Positions 7,601-17,645 of a DNA stretch of 64,000 nucleotides are shown here, one piece after another. The translations under genes and the position numbers were made by a program. Within the stretch, counting starts at the first letter, position 1, and the number at the start of each line of letters is the position of its first letter. This DNA comes from JAZGGS01 sp963714405 (GTDB lineage Bacteria > Bacteroidota > Ignavibacteria > Ignavibacteriales > Ignavibacteriaceae): assembly GCA_963714405.1 (NCBI GenBank), contig CAVQOH010000006.1, positions 248,001 to 312,000 on the forward strand. The letters run 5' to 3'. Under the pieces are notes generated by a model. It worked only from the letters and a program-made list of their open reading frames with translations. It ran no database searches and was not told the origin of the DNA.

Positions 7601-9055
7601 TTAATTTGGCGGCTTAAATTTATTTAAACCTCCGCCTGAAGTAGTAATCCAAACTGCACCAGAGAAATCCCTGACAGAAGCAATAGTCTGATCAGAAGAG
7701 ATTAAAGAATTTAAAGTATTGAAAAACTGAATATTGTTTTGCATATCATACCATGCAAAACCCTGCTGCGAGCTGATCCATTTATTGTTATGCTCATCAA
7801 TCAAAATATCGCTTACAATATTATCTGCATTACCAATAAAATTATTTGTAAACATCGTCCCATCAAAATAAGAAACACCGCTTCTTCTCCCGCTATCCGG
7901 AAGGTGGCAAAACCAAACATTGCCAAACTGATCAATATCAACAGAGGAAATTCTATTTGTTAGGTAATTGTAAACTGAATCAGGATAATAAATAAATGAA
8001 CTATCAATTAGAGAAACAATTCCAAATTCTGATGTCCCTATCCAAATTACCCCATTATTATCAATCTTAAAATCGTTAACCCAGATTCTCAATTGAGAAT
8101 CATTAAACATTTTCCAGGTAACACCATCAAACCTTGCAAGACCTCCGGAAGTTCCTATCCAGGCTACATTCATATTATCAAATTGTATTGCATTAACAAG
8201 ATCAGTGGGAATATCTGAATTTAATTGATTATACGTGATCCACGAAGCTCCATTGAATACTGCTAATCCTTTGTTTGTGCCAATCCAGATATCATTGTTC
8301 GGTGAAATCGTTACAGCATTAACAATATTGCTTGGTATGGATGAATTAATTGTATTAAAGTTTATGAACTCGCTTTCATCGTATTTAATCAATCCTGCTG
8401 TTAATGAACCTATCCATTTGATATTATTATCTATCGCAATATCTGTTAATACATTTGATTGAATACCCGAATTGAAAACCTGGTAATCAATCCAAACAGA
8501 AGTATCCCGCAGTTCTTCAAAATAAATATTTGTTTTACTGCTTTGTACAATTGCATCAAATTCAACTTCTCTATGGTTTTCTTTTCTGTATTTTATTTTA
8601 TAAGCTGCAGGAAGAAGATTGAGAAAGGTATCAGGTGTTACACTATTTTGCAAAATGCTATCGAATAAAATTGATGCACCCGGTGGATTGGAATATAATG
8701 CAAGGTTTCCAAACATTGATGGGTTTGCAAAGTAGTTAATATCAACTGTGGATTTCATTTCTTCTGTAACTGAAACTGTAACAGTTGTATCCTTGTAATA
8801 TTTTCTTTTAAGGGTTATCTCATAAACTCCGGGTTCTATAAATGTTATGCTATCCGGCGTTATTCTACCTGTGTTTTTTCCATTTTGATAAATTGTAAAT
8901 CCAGGTGGAGATGAATTTATATATATAAATCCCTGAGGAGTTGGCTCAACAGTGCTGCGTGATACTTCTTTATCGCATCCTGTTAAAAATAAAACTGATA
9001 TAGTTGCAGTTAGAAAGAAAAGTAGGCTGAGTATTTTATATATATTTTTTGTCAT
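7601..9055 (-). CDS. Lipoprotein with two PEGA domains and a sensor-type beta-propeller
   Basis: 484 residues. The N-terminus is a lipoprotein signal (hydrophobic stretch ending LTGC), placing it at the cell envelope. Two PEGA-like domains follow (about 43-95 and 112-165, with the SSPPG and SNPPGA turns). Then come about six two-component-regulator-type propeller repeats with the WIGT/WISS signature, for example DIWIGTNKGLAVF and AWIGTSGGLARF. Such propellers usually sense ligands outside hybrid histidine kinases, but here there is no kinase domain. It converges on citF with a 1-bp gap and lies 18 bp downstream of the DUF4249 gene, so it may share that operon. Function unknown. Confidence 0.8.
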   Translation of the reverse strand: MTKNIYKILSLLFFLTATISVLFLTGCDKEVSRSTVEPTPQGFIYINSSPPGFTIYQNGKNTGRITPDSITFIEPGVYEITLKRKYYKDTTVTVSVTEEMKSTVDINYFANPSMFGNLALYSNPPGASILFDSILQNSVTPDTFLNLLPAAYKIKYRKENHREVEFDAIVQSSKTNIYFEELRDTSVWIDYQVFNSGIQSNVLTDIAIDNNIKWIGSLTAGLIKYDESEFINFNTINSSIPSNIVNAVTISPNNDIWIGTNKGLAVFNGASWITYNQLNSDIPTDLVNAIQFDNMNVAWIGTSGGLARFDGVTWKMFNDSQLRIWVNDFKIDNNGVIWIGTSEFGIVSLIDSSFIYYPDSVYNYLTNRISSVDIDQFGNVWFCHLPDSGRRSGVSYFDGTMFTNNFIGNADNIVSDILIDEHNNKWISSQQGFAWYDMQNNIQFFNTLNSLISSDQTIASVRDFSGAVWITTSGGGLNKFKPPN

Positions 9056-9073
9056 GCTATCATTTAAATTCTA

Positions 9074-10036
9074 TTACTGCACTTGTATAAAATTGTATCC
9101 AAAAGATTCAATATAATCTCTGTAAAATCTAATCCTGTTATAATTCTTCTTTGAATAGGAGCCGAAGATTCCTGAACCCCCGTCAATGTTTGTATAATCA
9201 GAAACGTTTACAGAAACAGTAAAATCATCGAATGTCTGGTTAGTTGAAGAAACATACCTTGAGGCAGGAAGATCAAAGGCAATTAAATCAAATAAGGGAA
9301 ATTCGTAAATTGAAAAGTTACTTTTATTCGGATCTCCATCGGATATTTCTTCAAGTGCCCGGGTTACAGCATCCATATTATAAATGATTGTAGATGCGTC
9401 ATCAGGCACAGGATAAACAGCTTCATACTCATTATTTTTAAGAATATATCTAACTGGTATTTCTTTCTTTTTATCCACCTGAGTGCCGTTAATAAGTTGT
9501 TTGTATTTAATCTGAAATCTTGATGAGAATATTGTTCCTTCACTTTGTGGTGCCCATAAAAACTGCACAACATTTCTATTAACAGGAGGAATCAGTACTG
9601 TACTTTCATCATAAAATAAAATTTCACCAGGAGTTTTTGATTTGGCTCTTAATCTCTTACCATTTTGCAGCAGAACTTCAATTTCTATATTCTTATTTGG
9701 TTTTACTTTAAAACGGTTGCTAAAGTAAAAATTAAAACGGGTATTGTACCTTGTTGTATCTGCTCTAACAGTTGAAGAATCTTTAAATAAGTAAACAGAG
9801 TCTTCGTACCATACTCTTATATCTGCTCCAACAATTGCAGGATCAACGGGGCTGGATGAATTAAATCCGCCGGGAGTATAACTACGGGTTAAAAGTGCAA
9901 CCTGGAATGAGGAATCACTTTTTAATATGCAATTGAGTGCGTAACTTTCTCTGTAATCAGCGTACGGATTAAAGTCTTCATCACAACCAATAAAAAGTAA
10001 AATAATGGTTGATAGAATAATAAATTTATTTATCAT
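9074..10036 (-). CDS. DUF4249-type lipoprotein, partner of the TonB receptor
   Basis: 320 residues with a lipoprotein signal (IILLFIGC). The start of the mature protein (ESYALNCILKSD) and the lack of any catalytic motif fit the DUF4249 family of Bacteroidota lipoproteins, which are regularly encoded beside TonB-dependent receptors. Its ATG overlaps the receptor stop (ATGA at 10033-10036), implying coupled translation. A role as surface or plug-side accessory in uptake is inference; the substrate is unknown. Confidence 0.75.
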   Translation of the reverse strand: MINKFIILSTIILLFIGCDEDFNPYADYRESYALNCILKSDSSFQVALLTRSYTPGGFNSSSPVDPAIVGADIRVWYEDSVYLFKDSSTVRADTTRYNTRFNFYFSNRFKVKPNKNIEIEVLLQNGKRLRAKSKTPGEILFYDESTVLIPPVNRNVVQFLWAPQSEGTIFSSRFQIKYKQLINGTQVDKKKEIPVRYILKNNEYEAVYPVPDDASTIIYNMDAVTRALEEISDGDPNKSNFSIYEFPLFDLIAFDLPASRYVSSTNQTFDDFTVSVNVSDYTNIDGGSGIFGSYSKKNYNRIRFYRDYIESFGYNFIQVQ

Positions 10037-12276
10037 ATTTCCAATTTTAATGTTGCTGTGAAAAGGAATGGAAGCATATTTACCACTTCGTTTGTGTTCC
10101 TGTTATAATAAAAAATATTTGCACGGTTATACACATTTACCGCACTCAAACCAATTTCGATATTTGATAACCATAACCTGAGTCGTTTAACCAAACTCAA
10201 ATCGAGCCGATGGTAGGATGGTAATCTTCCAAGATTTCTATCACCTAAAATTGAATATGGAAGCAGTTCTCCATTTTGAATTTGAGTAGAATGTATGTTG
10301 TTTAAATAAAACTTATCGTAATATCCAATCAATTGGGTAAAAGGATAACCTGAAGCAAAATTCCAAACAGTACTAGCAATCCACCCAGAACCAATATTCA
10401 ATTCTAAAATAACATTGCCTGAATGTCTTGTATCATAGCGTGGATAGTAAACCCAATCATCAAATTGTTTATAAGCCCAGCTTAATGTGTAAGAAGTTGT
10501 AATATTAAGTGGTGATAAACTATAATTTAGCATAAATTCCCAGCCAAAAGATTCTCCTGATCCGGAAATTAAATCTGGATCTGAAGCTAAAAATTTTTGA
10601 TCATTTATTATTGGCAAGTTTTTTAAATCTTTATAATATCCTTCAACTGAAAAATTGATTCCATCTGAAATACTTAGATCCAAACCAACATTATAATGTA
10701 TAGCTTTTGCTGGTTCTAAATAATCTGGCATTATTATCCATGGCTCAAAAGGAAGAATAAGCTCATCTTCATCTGATAAAGTTGTAATCTCCTGAATAAA
10801 AATTCCTGCAGCAGCTTTTAAAGTGATGAATGGAAGAATCCTGTAAGTTAAACTAACACGCGGTTCAATTTTGCCGCCGCCATTATTATTCAAACCAGTT
10901 ATGTTTAGCCTTGCACCAAAATCAGCTCCAAAATTATCATATCTTAGGAATTTATATTTTCCATAAATTGCCAGTTTGCCTGCGAATTTTTCCAGATTAC
11001 TTTTTGCACCTACCTGGTTCTGCTGTGTGAATTTCGAGTCCAGTATTTTAACTTTAAATCCTGCTTCAATTTCATCCTTCGTATCAAAAACTGCATTCAA
11101 ATCAAAGTTAAAACTGAAGTCATTCAACTTATTAAATCTTGGTTTTAAGGTACTTAAATTAGGATCAACTTCACCCTCAAAATTGCTAATTGAAAAACCT
11201 AACCGTGAATAAAGCGGTACATCATAAACTTGCAACCATTCAAATCCGAACAATTCATTTTTCCATTTAAAACTTTCCCTGGTAGGATCGCTGTATTCTA
11301 TCTCATCACTACTGAGTAAACCAAATATTGAGAACTTTGCATTTTCAAAAATTTCTTTGCTCGAATAATTAAGTTTGAATGAGAGATCGTAAAAGTCTAT
11401 TGGAACAGTTTTTTCATTTAAAAAATTCTTTAAAACATCAGTGTTATGGCTTTTCCTAGCAGTAACTATAAAGGATCCATTTGGAATAGGTCCTTCAACG
11501 AGTGTTTTAGCAGTTAAAAAACTTGCTGAACCCTTAAAACCAAATCTATTTTTATTTCCATCCTTGCTAACAATGTTCAGCACTGATGATAATCTTCCAC
11601 CATATTCTGAAGTAAAACCACCTTTATAAAATTCTATGCTATTTATCATATCAGGATCAATTGTGCTGAACATACCAAGAGAGTGGAATGAATTATAGAT
11701 TTCAACTCCATTAAGTAGTAAAAGATTTTGATCACTGCCTCCACCCCGGACATAATAATAACCCGAGACATCACCAGTTGCACTAACACCGGGAATAAAT
11801 TGAAGTGATCTTAAAACATCAGTTTCAATCCCCTTGGGTAATACTTCCAACTCTTTTATTGAAATTCTTTCAAGACTGAGATCTGTTGCATTTTCTTTTA
11901 TAATTTTTTCGCCGATCTTTTCAATAGTCTGAAGCTCAATGCTTAAAGGGGTTAGCTCAACATCTATGTGAGTAATTTTTCCGGGTAGAATTTCAACGTT
12001 AACAGTTTTACTCTGATATCCAACATATGAAACCAAAGCATCGTAACTTTTATTTGAAGGAAGATTATTTATTAAGAAAAGACCCCGCTCATTTGTAGGT
12101 GCACCAATATTTAATTCTTCAATATAAACATTGCAAAAAACCAGGGCTTCACCGCTCGTAGAATCAGTTACAAATCCGCGCAGTTTACCATATTCCTGCG
12201 CCATAGAAGTACTTGAAAATTGTAGGATTGCAAGTGATGCAATAAGCAGAAAAAAACAATAGATTTTAAAACGCAT
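10033..12276 (-). CDS. TonB-dependent outer-membrane receptor with carboxypeptidase-regulatory-like N-domain
   Basis: 747 residues. A signal peptide ending near SMAQ is followed by a carboxypeptidase-regulatory-like domain (about 32-110: GKLRGFVTDSTSGEAL), then the plug (about 130-240, with VRGGGSDQNLLLLNGVEIY and FKGGFTSEYGGRLSSVLNI-type wording) and a beta-barrel to the C-terminus, which ends in an aromatic-rich strand (LPFLFTATLKLEI). It belongs to the SusC-like/FecA-like receptor superfamily but is shorter than true SusC. The gene heads a minus-strand unit with the DUF4249 lipoprotein. Substrate not deducible. Confidence 0.9.
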   Translation of the reverse strand: MRFKIYCFFLLIASLAILQFSSTSMAQEYGKLRGFVTDSTSGEALVFCNVYIEELNIGAPTNERGLFLINNLPSNKSYDALVSYVGYQSKTVNVEILPGKITHIDVELTPLSIELQTIEKIGEKIIKENATDLSLERISIKELEVLPKGIETDVLRSLQFIPGVSATGDVSGYYYVRGGGSDQNLLLLNGVEIYNSFHSLGMFSTIDPDMINSIEFYKGGFTSEYGGRLSSVLNIVSKDGNKNRFGFKGSASFLTAKTLVEGPIPNGSFIVTARKSHNTDVLKNFLNEKTVPIDFYDLSFKLNYSSKEIFENAKFSIFGLLSSDEIEYSDPTRESFKWKNELFGFEWLQVYDVPLYSRLGFSISNFEGEVDPNLSTLKPRFNKLNDFSFNFDLNAVFDTKDEIEAGFKVKILDSKFTQQNQVGAKSNLEKFAGKLAIYGKYKFLRYDNFGADFGARLNITGLNNNGGGKIEPRVSLTYRILPFITLKAAAGIFIQEITTLSDEDELILPFEPWIIMPDYLEPAKAIHYNVGLDLSISDGINFSVEGYYKDLKNLPIINDQKFLASDPDLISGSGESFGWEFMLNYSLSPLNITTSYTLSWAYKQFDDWVYYPRYDTRHSGNVILELNIGSGWIASTVWNFASGYPFTQLIGYYDKFYLNNIHSTQIQNGELLPYSILGDRNLGRLPSYHRLDLSLVKRLRLWLSNIEIGLSAVNVYNRANIFYYNRNTNEVVNMLPFLFTATLKLEI

Positions 12277-12389
12277 TAATCAACGAAAAAAACTTAAATA
12301 AATTTTAAATAATCGGGAGTGAAATATATACCTTTTACTCAAGATTTCACACACTAATTTACTACCAAATAAATCTCAGAAAGTAAATT

Positions 12390-14279
12390 TCATTCTGCTA
12401 AGGTTGAAATATTTCCAGGATCAACACCAAGTGCTTTTGCTCTTAATACCCTTCGCATAATTTTACCGCTTCTTGTTTTAGGAAGTGATTCTACAACTTC
12501 AATATGTTCAGGCTTTGCTATCGGTCCCATTTCGTGCCCAACATGTTTTCTTAATTGATCTATCAATTCATCTGTTCTTTCATAACCACTGCGCAATATT
12601 ACATAGGTATATATTGCATTACCTTTAACATCATGTGGCAAACCAATTGCTGCAGCTTCTGCAACAGCAGGATGACTGACTAAAGCACTTTCAATTTCAG
12701 CAGTTCCTAACCTATATCCAGAAACTTTAATCACATCATCAACTCTGCCAATTATCCAGTAGTATCCATCTTCATCTCGTTTGGCGGAATCACCTGTAAG
12801 ATATTTTCCTTTAAATTTACTCCAGTATTGTTCGACAAATCTATCTGGATCATTCCAAATTGTTCTAAGCATTGAGGGCCAGGGATTTTTTATCACAAGA
12901 TAGCCCTCTTCCCCAGATTTTACAGGTTTACCATTTCCATCCAGTATATCCATCTTTAAGCCGGGGAATGGTTTTGTACCTGAACCTGGTTTTAGCGGTG
13001 TACAGGGCATTGGCGTAATCATAAACATACCGGTTTCAGTTTGCCACCATGTATCCATTACCGGGCATTTTTCTGCTCCGATTACTTTGTGGTACCACTT
13101 CCAAGCTTCCGGATTGATTGGTTCACCCACACTCCCCAGTAATCTTAATGAAGAAAGATCGTGTCGTTTCGGCCACGCTTCACCAAAGCGCATTAAACCC
13201 CGGATGGCGGTAGGAGCTGTGTAAAGTATATTTATTCCATATTTTTCAATCATCTGCCACCAGCGGCTTGGATATGGATATGTTGGTGCACCTTCGTACA
13301 TAAATGAGGTTGCTCCATTTAAAAGAGGTCCATAAACAATATAGCTGTGTCCTGTAATCCATCCCGGATCTGCAGCACACCAAAATCTATCTTCTTCATG
13401 AATATCAAATACATATTTTAGTGATGTGTATGTACCAACCATGTAACCGCCGTGAACATGTAAAATTGCTTTTGGTTTACCGGTTGTACCAGATGTGTAA
13501 AGTAAAAACAATGGATCTTCTGAATCCATTATTTCAATATTTTCCTCGTTGTTTGCAATTGGAAGAGACATAAGCTCATGGTACCACATATCCCTTCCCT
13601 CTTCCATGTTTATTTCATGCGCGGTTCTTTTAACAACAACTACACTTTCAACAGTTGCAGCTCGCTGTAAAGCTTCATCTGCTATTTGCTTAAGTTCAAC
13701 TATTTTGCCTCTTTGATATGCTCCATCTGCAGTAATTAAAATTTTAGATTGGCTGTCTTCAATTCTTTCATGAAGCGCTTCAACAGAAAATCCTCCGTAA
13801 ACAACTGAATGAATTGCACCAATTCTCGCTGTTGCTAACATCGCAATAACTATTTCAGGAATTCTGCCCATATAAATTGTAACGCGATCACCTTTTTTTA
13901 CACCTAGACTTTTTAATACGTTTGCAAACTTTTTAACCTCGCGGTGAAGTGCAAAATATGATAGCGATTTAAATTCACCTCTTTCGCCTTCCCATAAAAA
14001 TGCAAGTTTGTTTCTTCTTGGTGTCTTAAGATGAACATCAAGACAATTGTAGCAAATGTTTGTTTTGCCATTAATAAACCATGTGTAGAAAGGTTTTTTT
14101 GAATCATCCAAAACCTTTTTCCACTTATTAAACCAGTGAAGATTTTTTGCCTCCTTTTCCCAAAATTCTTCGTAATCTTCTTCCGCTGATTTATAAAGTT
14201 TATTACAATCTGCATTTGAATATTTTACAATTTCATCAGTTGGATAGTAAACTTCCCCCGAAAGTTTTTGCTTAGCCAT
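12390..14279 (-). CDS. acs: Acetyl-CoA synthetase (AMP-forming)
   Basis: 629 residues. Activates acetate to acetyl-CoA through acetyl-AMP. Adenylation motifs are YTSGTTGKPK (P-loop), WWQTETG (acetate pocket tryptophan), YLTGDSAKRDEDGYYWIIGR and the C-terminal PKTRSGKIMRR, whose lysine is the usual acetylation-controlled catalytic residue. Length is normal for Acs (about 640). It faces the same way as pckG and may be a separate unit: a 210-bp gap with a terminator lies between them. Given citrate lyase nearby, it could recapture the acetate made by citrate cleavage; that link is inference. Confidence 0.96.
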   Translation of the reverse strand: MAKQKLSGEVYYPTDEIVKYSNADCNKLYKSAEEDYEEFWEKEAKNLHWFNKWKKVLDDSKKPFYTWFINGKTNICYNCLDVHLKTPRRNKLAFLWEGERGEFKSLSYFALHREVKKFANVLKSLGVKKGDRVTIYMGRIPEIVIAMLATARIGAIHSVVYGGFSVEALHERIEDSQSKILITADGAYQRGKIVELKQIADEALQRAATVESVVVVKRTAHEINMEEGRDMWYHELMSLPIANNEENIEIMDSEDPLFLLYTSGTTGKPKAILHVHGGYMVGTYTSLKYVFDIHEEDRFWCAADPGWITGHSYIVYGPLLNGATSFMYEGAPTYPYPSRWWQMIEKYGINILYTAPTAIRGLMRFGEAWPKRHDLSSLRLLGSVGEPINPEAWKWYHKVIGAEKCPVMDTWWQTETGMFMITPMPCTPLKPGSGTKPFPGLKMDILDGNGKPVKSGEEGYLVIKNPWPSMLRTIWNDPDRFVEQYWSKFKGKYLTGDSAKRDEDGYYWIIGRVDDVIKVSGYRLGTAEIESALVSHPAVAEAAAIGLPHDVKGNAIYTYVILRSGYERTDELIDQLRKHVGHEMGPIAKPEHIEVVESLPKTRSGKIMRRVLRAKALGVDPGNISTLAE

Positions 14280-14422
14280 AAAACTTCTCCTGCCTTTTTA
14301 TTTATTTGATGTTAAACTCAGTGGAAATAACAATGAGGTAAAATTACTTTAACGTGGAATCTAAGAGTTGAAAATTAGATAACCAAATTTTTTGAAAAAA
14401 TTATTCTTATTCTTGGTTATTT

Positions 14423-14456
14423 AAAAAATTGCCACACCGTAAAAAGATGTGGCAAA
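14423..14456 (-). terminator. Rho-independent terminator after pckG
   Basis: On the minus strand an 8-bp stem (TTGCCACA/TGTGGCAA, 14429-14436 with 14449-14456) is followed at once by a run of six T (14423-14428). It lies 34 bp past the pckG stop. Confidence 0.85.
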
Positions 14457-14489
14457 TAATTTAAATCGGTGTTGTAAGTAGAATAAAAA

Positions 14490-16460
14490 TCAGCCGTTAC
14501 TTTCAATTAACTTTTCAGGTGTGACTATTACTCCATATTTTTCCTTCAAAGTTGAGAGCCCTTTATTCCATTCATCATATACCTTGAATAACTGTTCAGG
14601 AAGATTTTCTTCTTTACCAAATTCTTCCTTCTGAAGAGAAATTCTACTCTGAATTTTTTCAACATAAATTGAGAATTGTTTATCATAAAGTTCTTCAGAA
14701 TAATCTTTCTTAATAATTGAAGAAAACAATTCTTTTAAATCTTCATATTTTGGTATAAATCCAATTGGTGTATCAATAGCCTGAACATCACTATGAGCAA
14801 ATTTACTTAACCAGGTTAACCATACTTTGACATCACGTTTTTCGCCAAGCAGCTTTGTGGAGGTTCCTCCTCTTGCAGCATCTGTAAGAAAGTAATTTAA
14901 ACCAGCCAATATAGGACGACCTGCTTCAGACAATTCTTTATGATTATAAACATCAAACTGGTTTTTCATATAATCAGCTAAAGCTCCTGGAATAAATGGT
15001 GCATTTGCCCAAGGCTGCCTTTTTACACCTGTTGCTCCGACTTCAGTAGCAGTTGCCGCTGAAACAATTGAGGCACCAATTACAACACCATGATCAGCAT
15101 TTTTTCCAACCCAAACAGGTGGCATTGTATCTGCATCCCTACCGCTGTAAGTGATAACTTTTACTGCAACACCTTTTGAATCGTGACCATAATCTTTACT
15201 AAAGTTTCCAATAGAATCACATTTTACAGTGCAACGGGCATTTGGGTGTGAAATAGGAATTTCTTTACCTTCAGCATTTGTTTTACCTTTGCTCCAATCT
15301 CCCTGAAAGTTGAATCCTTTATCCGGATGAACTTCACCGTTTCCCGTCCAGTGTGGAACTTTTTTATCATCGATTAAAACGTTTGACCAAATTACTTCGG
15401 CTCCTTCTTCACGTAAAACTTTCATTAAGAAAGGATCGCCTTCTTTATTAACATCTGCTACAATACCAAAAATTCCAGCTTCCGGATTTATTGCACGCAT
15501 TGTTCCATCTTTTGCAACCCACATTTGTGCTAAATCATCACCAATAAATTCAGTACCTGCCATTGCTGTGGTTGTTTTACCGCAACCACTTGGTGCTGCA
15601 CCGGCAAACCAGGTAATTCTTCCTGATTTCTCCTTTATACCGGTAATAAACATATGTTCCGATAATTCTTTTCCATTACCATAATAAGTTGCTAAATCTA
15701 CTGCAAAACGATGGTTACCTTTTTTTAGCAATAGTGTATTGCCTGCGTAAGTACAAAACATACTAAAAGTTGTTAACCAGCTACGATCCATAAAAACTCT
15801 TGCATTTGGCAAATCTTCCGGTCTGTTTTGCCCTTCACTATGAACATTTGTTAAAAATAATCCAGATTTTTTTACCTGTTCATCAAAGGTATCATAAACA
15901 TGGCGATAAAGAATATCTCCACTATGCATAACATAAGTTGAAGAAGAAATTTCAATAGCAGGCAATGAAAGTTTTGCTCCTGCGGGACCACGACTGAAGA
16001 ATCCCACAAACATTGTTTTTCCCTTCATAATACCAGCCATATGCTGTTTAACATACGTGAGACCCTCATCACGCAATATTTTCTTGCCTAAACTGCTTAC
16101 CGGTTCACCTTCATTAATAATATAGAAAGTACGATCAACTATTCGTCCTTGTTCTTCAGGAAGATCAAAATGGATTGTATGATCTTTCATAGCTAATGGA
16201 GCTTCTTCACCTTTTTCCAAACTCAATTGTCTAACTTTTTGTATATCTTCCTTCGAGCCGGTTGAAATCATCACTGAATCAGGTCTGCAATGAACAATTG
16301 CATTTGCAATTTTAATTAATGCATCTTCTGTTTTGATTTTATTAAGCTTTGCAAGGTTTTCATCATCTAGTTTTTCTTTAAAAATCTTCCTTGCTTCTTC
16401 AATTGTTTTGATACCACCAACTTCTGTAAGAATATCAACTCCCTGTTTTAGATTTAGCAT
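14490..16460 (-). CDS. pckG: Phosphoenolpyruvate carboxykinase (GTP)
   Basis: 656 residues. Interconverts oxaloacetate and PEP using GTP/GDP; cytosolic, gluconeogenic or anaplerotic. The kinase P-loop GAAPSGCGKTTTAM is at about 287-300, with the reactive cysteine (Cys293) typical of the GTP class. FVGFFSRGP and the guanine-site region near QPWANAPFIPGAL are also present. The ATP class (about 530 aa) is excluded by length and motifs. The gene is monocistronic-looking, with a strong terminator downstream. With citrate lyase it gives a route from citrate to PEP. Confidence 0.95.
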   Translation of the reverse strand: MLNLKQGVDILTEVGGIKTIEEARKIFKEKLDDENLAKLNKIKTEDALIKIANAIVHCRPDSVMISTGSKEDIQKVRQLSLEKGEEAPLAMKDHTIHFDLPEEQGRIVDRTFYIINEGEPVSSLGKKILRDEGLTYVKQHMAGIMKGKTMFVGFFSRGPAGAKLSLPAIEISSSTYVMHSGDILYRHVYDTFDEQVKKSGLFLTNVHSEGQNRPEDLPNARVFMDRSWLTTFSMFCTYAGNTLLLKKGNHRFAVDLATYYGNGKELSEHMFITGIKEKSGRITWFAGAAPSGCGKTTTAMAGTEFIGDDLAQMWVAKDGTMRAINPEAGIFGIVADVNKEGDPFLMKVLREEGAEVIWSNVLIDDKKVPHWTGNGEVHPDKGFNFQGDWSKGKTNAEGKEIPISHPNARCTVKCDSIGNFSKDYGHDSKGVAVKVITYSGRDADTMPPVWVGKNADHGVVIGASIVSAATATEVGATGVKRQPWANAPFIPGALADYMKNQFDVYNHKELSEAGRPILAGLNYFLTDAARGGTSTKLLGEKRDVKVWLTWLSKFAHSDVQAIDTPIGFIPKYEDLKELFSSIIKKDYSEELYDKQFSIYVEKIQSRISLQKEEFGKEENLPEQLFKVYDEWNKGLSTLKEKYGVIVTPEKLIESNG

Positions 16461-16694
16461 TGTTTTATCCTTTCATAGACTGCTATGTTAGATTTCGTGA
16501 GAATTACTTTTTACACAACTATCAAAATTATGAAATATTACACTTAAATCTAAGCAGTTTAGTAAAATTCTATTTTTCTAATTTAATTTTGAAGCCATTA
16601 ATTAGGAATCCATTATTCTCTTCAGAGATAAAATTGCACTTTACACTTATGAATGGGATTGCATTAGTGCGGTTATAATTTTCAATTCACTAGC

Positions 16695-17408
16695 CTATTT
16701 TAAATAGTTGATCAGGTCAAATTCAATTTCCTCTTCGCAAAAAAAAGCTTCCCCAAATTTCTTGCCGATTTTAAAGCCATAAAACATAGCCCTGGATTCT
16801 ATAAAATTAAGAAATTCAGGTCTGCTAATAAAGGTTTCGGGTTCCGCACTTGTTGGATCATGAAATTGCGTTTTAAAGGCTTTTATTGCCTTCATTTTAG
16901 TTTCAAAATGCTCATCAATATTAATGATAAATGATGGATCAAAAGTATAAGTTTGCATAAAGTAAAAAAGTTTTGAAGGTCTGTAGGCTTCGGCTGTTTC
17001 TCCACCATCAATTTTTAATTTGCTTAAACCTGAATAAAACATTGCTTCTTTAACGAGGTGGCTCGCATTAATATGGTCAGGATGTCTGTCTTTAAAATAT
17101 GGAGCAAAAATAATCTTCGGTTTATGTTTTCTTATAATGGAAACTACTCTAAACAAATTATCCCTGGAAAGTTGAATGTTCCCATCTTCCATCTTTAGAT
17201 TTTTACGAAAACTTACACATAAAACAGAAGCAGCATTTTCAGCTTCACTAAAGCGTGTTATTAAATTTCCACGTGTACCCAATTCACCCTGTGTAAGATC
17301 TACTAAACCAACTTTAATATTATTTGAAGTAAGTTTTGCAATAGTCCCCCCCATTGCTAATTCTGCATCATCAGGATGAGCTCCAAAAACCAGAACGTCT
17401 GTTTTCAT
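16695..17408 (-). CDS. bshB1: Bacillithiol biosynthesis deacetylase BshB1
   Basis: 237 residues of the PIG-L/LmbE zinc deacetylase fold. Metal ligands are visible as AHPDD (residues 10-14) and HPDH (109-112). Wording such as GELGTRG and FAPYFKDRHPDH is typical of BshB1, which removes acetyl from GlcNAc-malate in bacillithiol synthesis. bshA and bshC are not in the window, so the pathway assignment rests on similarity. It stands alone, with a 230-bp gap on either side that shows no other gene. Confidence 0.88.
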   Translation of the reverse strand: MKTDVLVFGAHPDDAELAMGGTIAKLTSNNIKVGLVDLTQGELGTRGNLITRFSEAENAASVLCVSFRKNLKMEDGNIQLSRDNLFRVVSIIRKHKPKIIFAPYFKDRHPDHINASHLVKEAMFYSGLSKLKIDGGETAEAYRPSKLFYFMQTYTFDPSFIINIDEHFETKMKAIKAFKTQFHDPTSAEPETFISRPEFLNFIESRAMFYGFKIGKKFGEAFFCEEEIEFDLINYLK

Positions 17409-17645
17409 TAAAACACCCTTAAAATTTCAAAAAATATTTTACTGTATCAAATTAGTAATATTTAACCTATCATACTAAAACCTCAAAAAACATAGTATTT
17501 TTAACAATTTTTTTAAATTTTTCTGACACTGAATAATGAATAGTATTTAACAATATTTGATTTTTATCAATGAATAATTATCTTGTCTTATTCAATTCGA
17601 TTGTAATCAAATTATTATTAAATATTTACTATTAAAGGAGATATA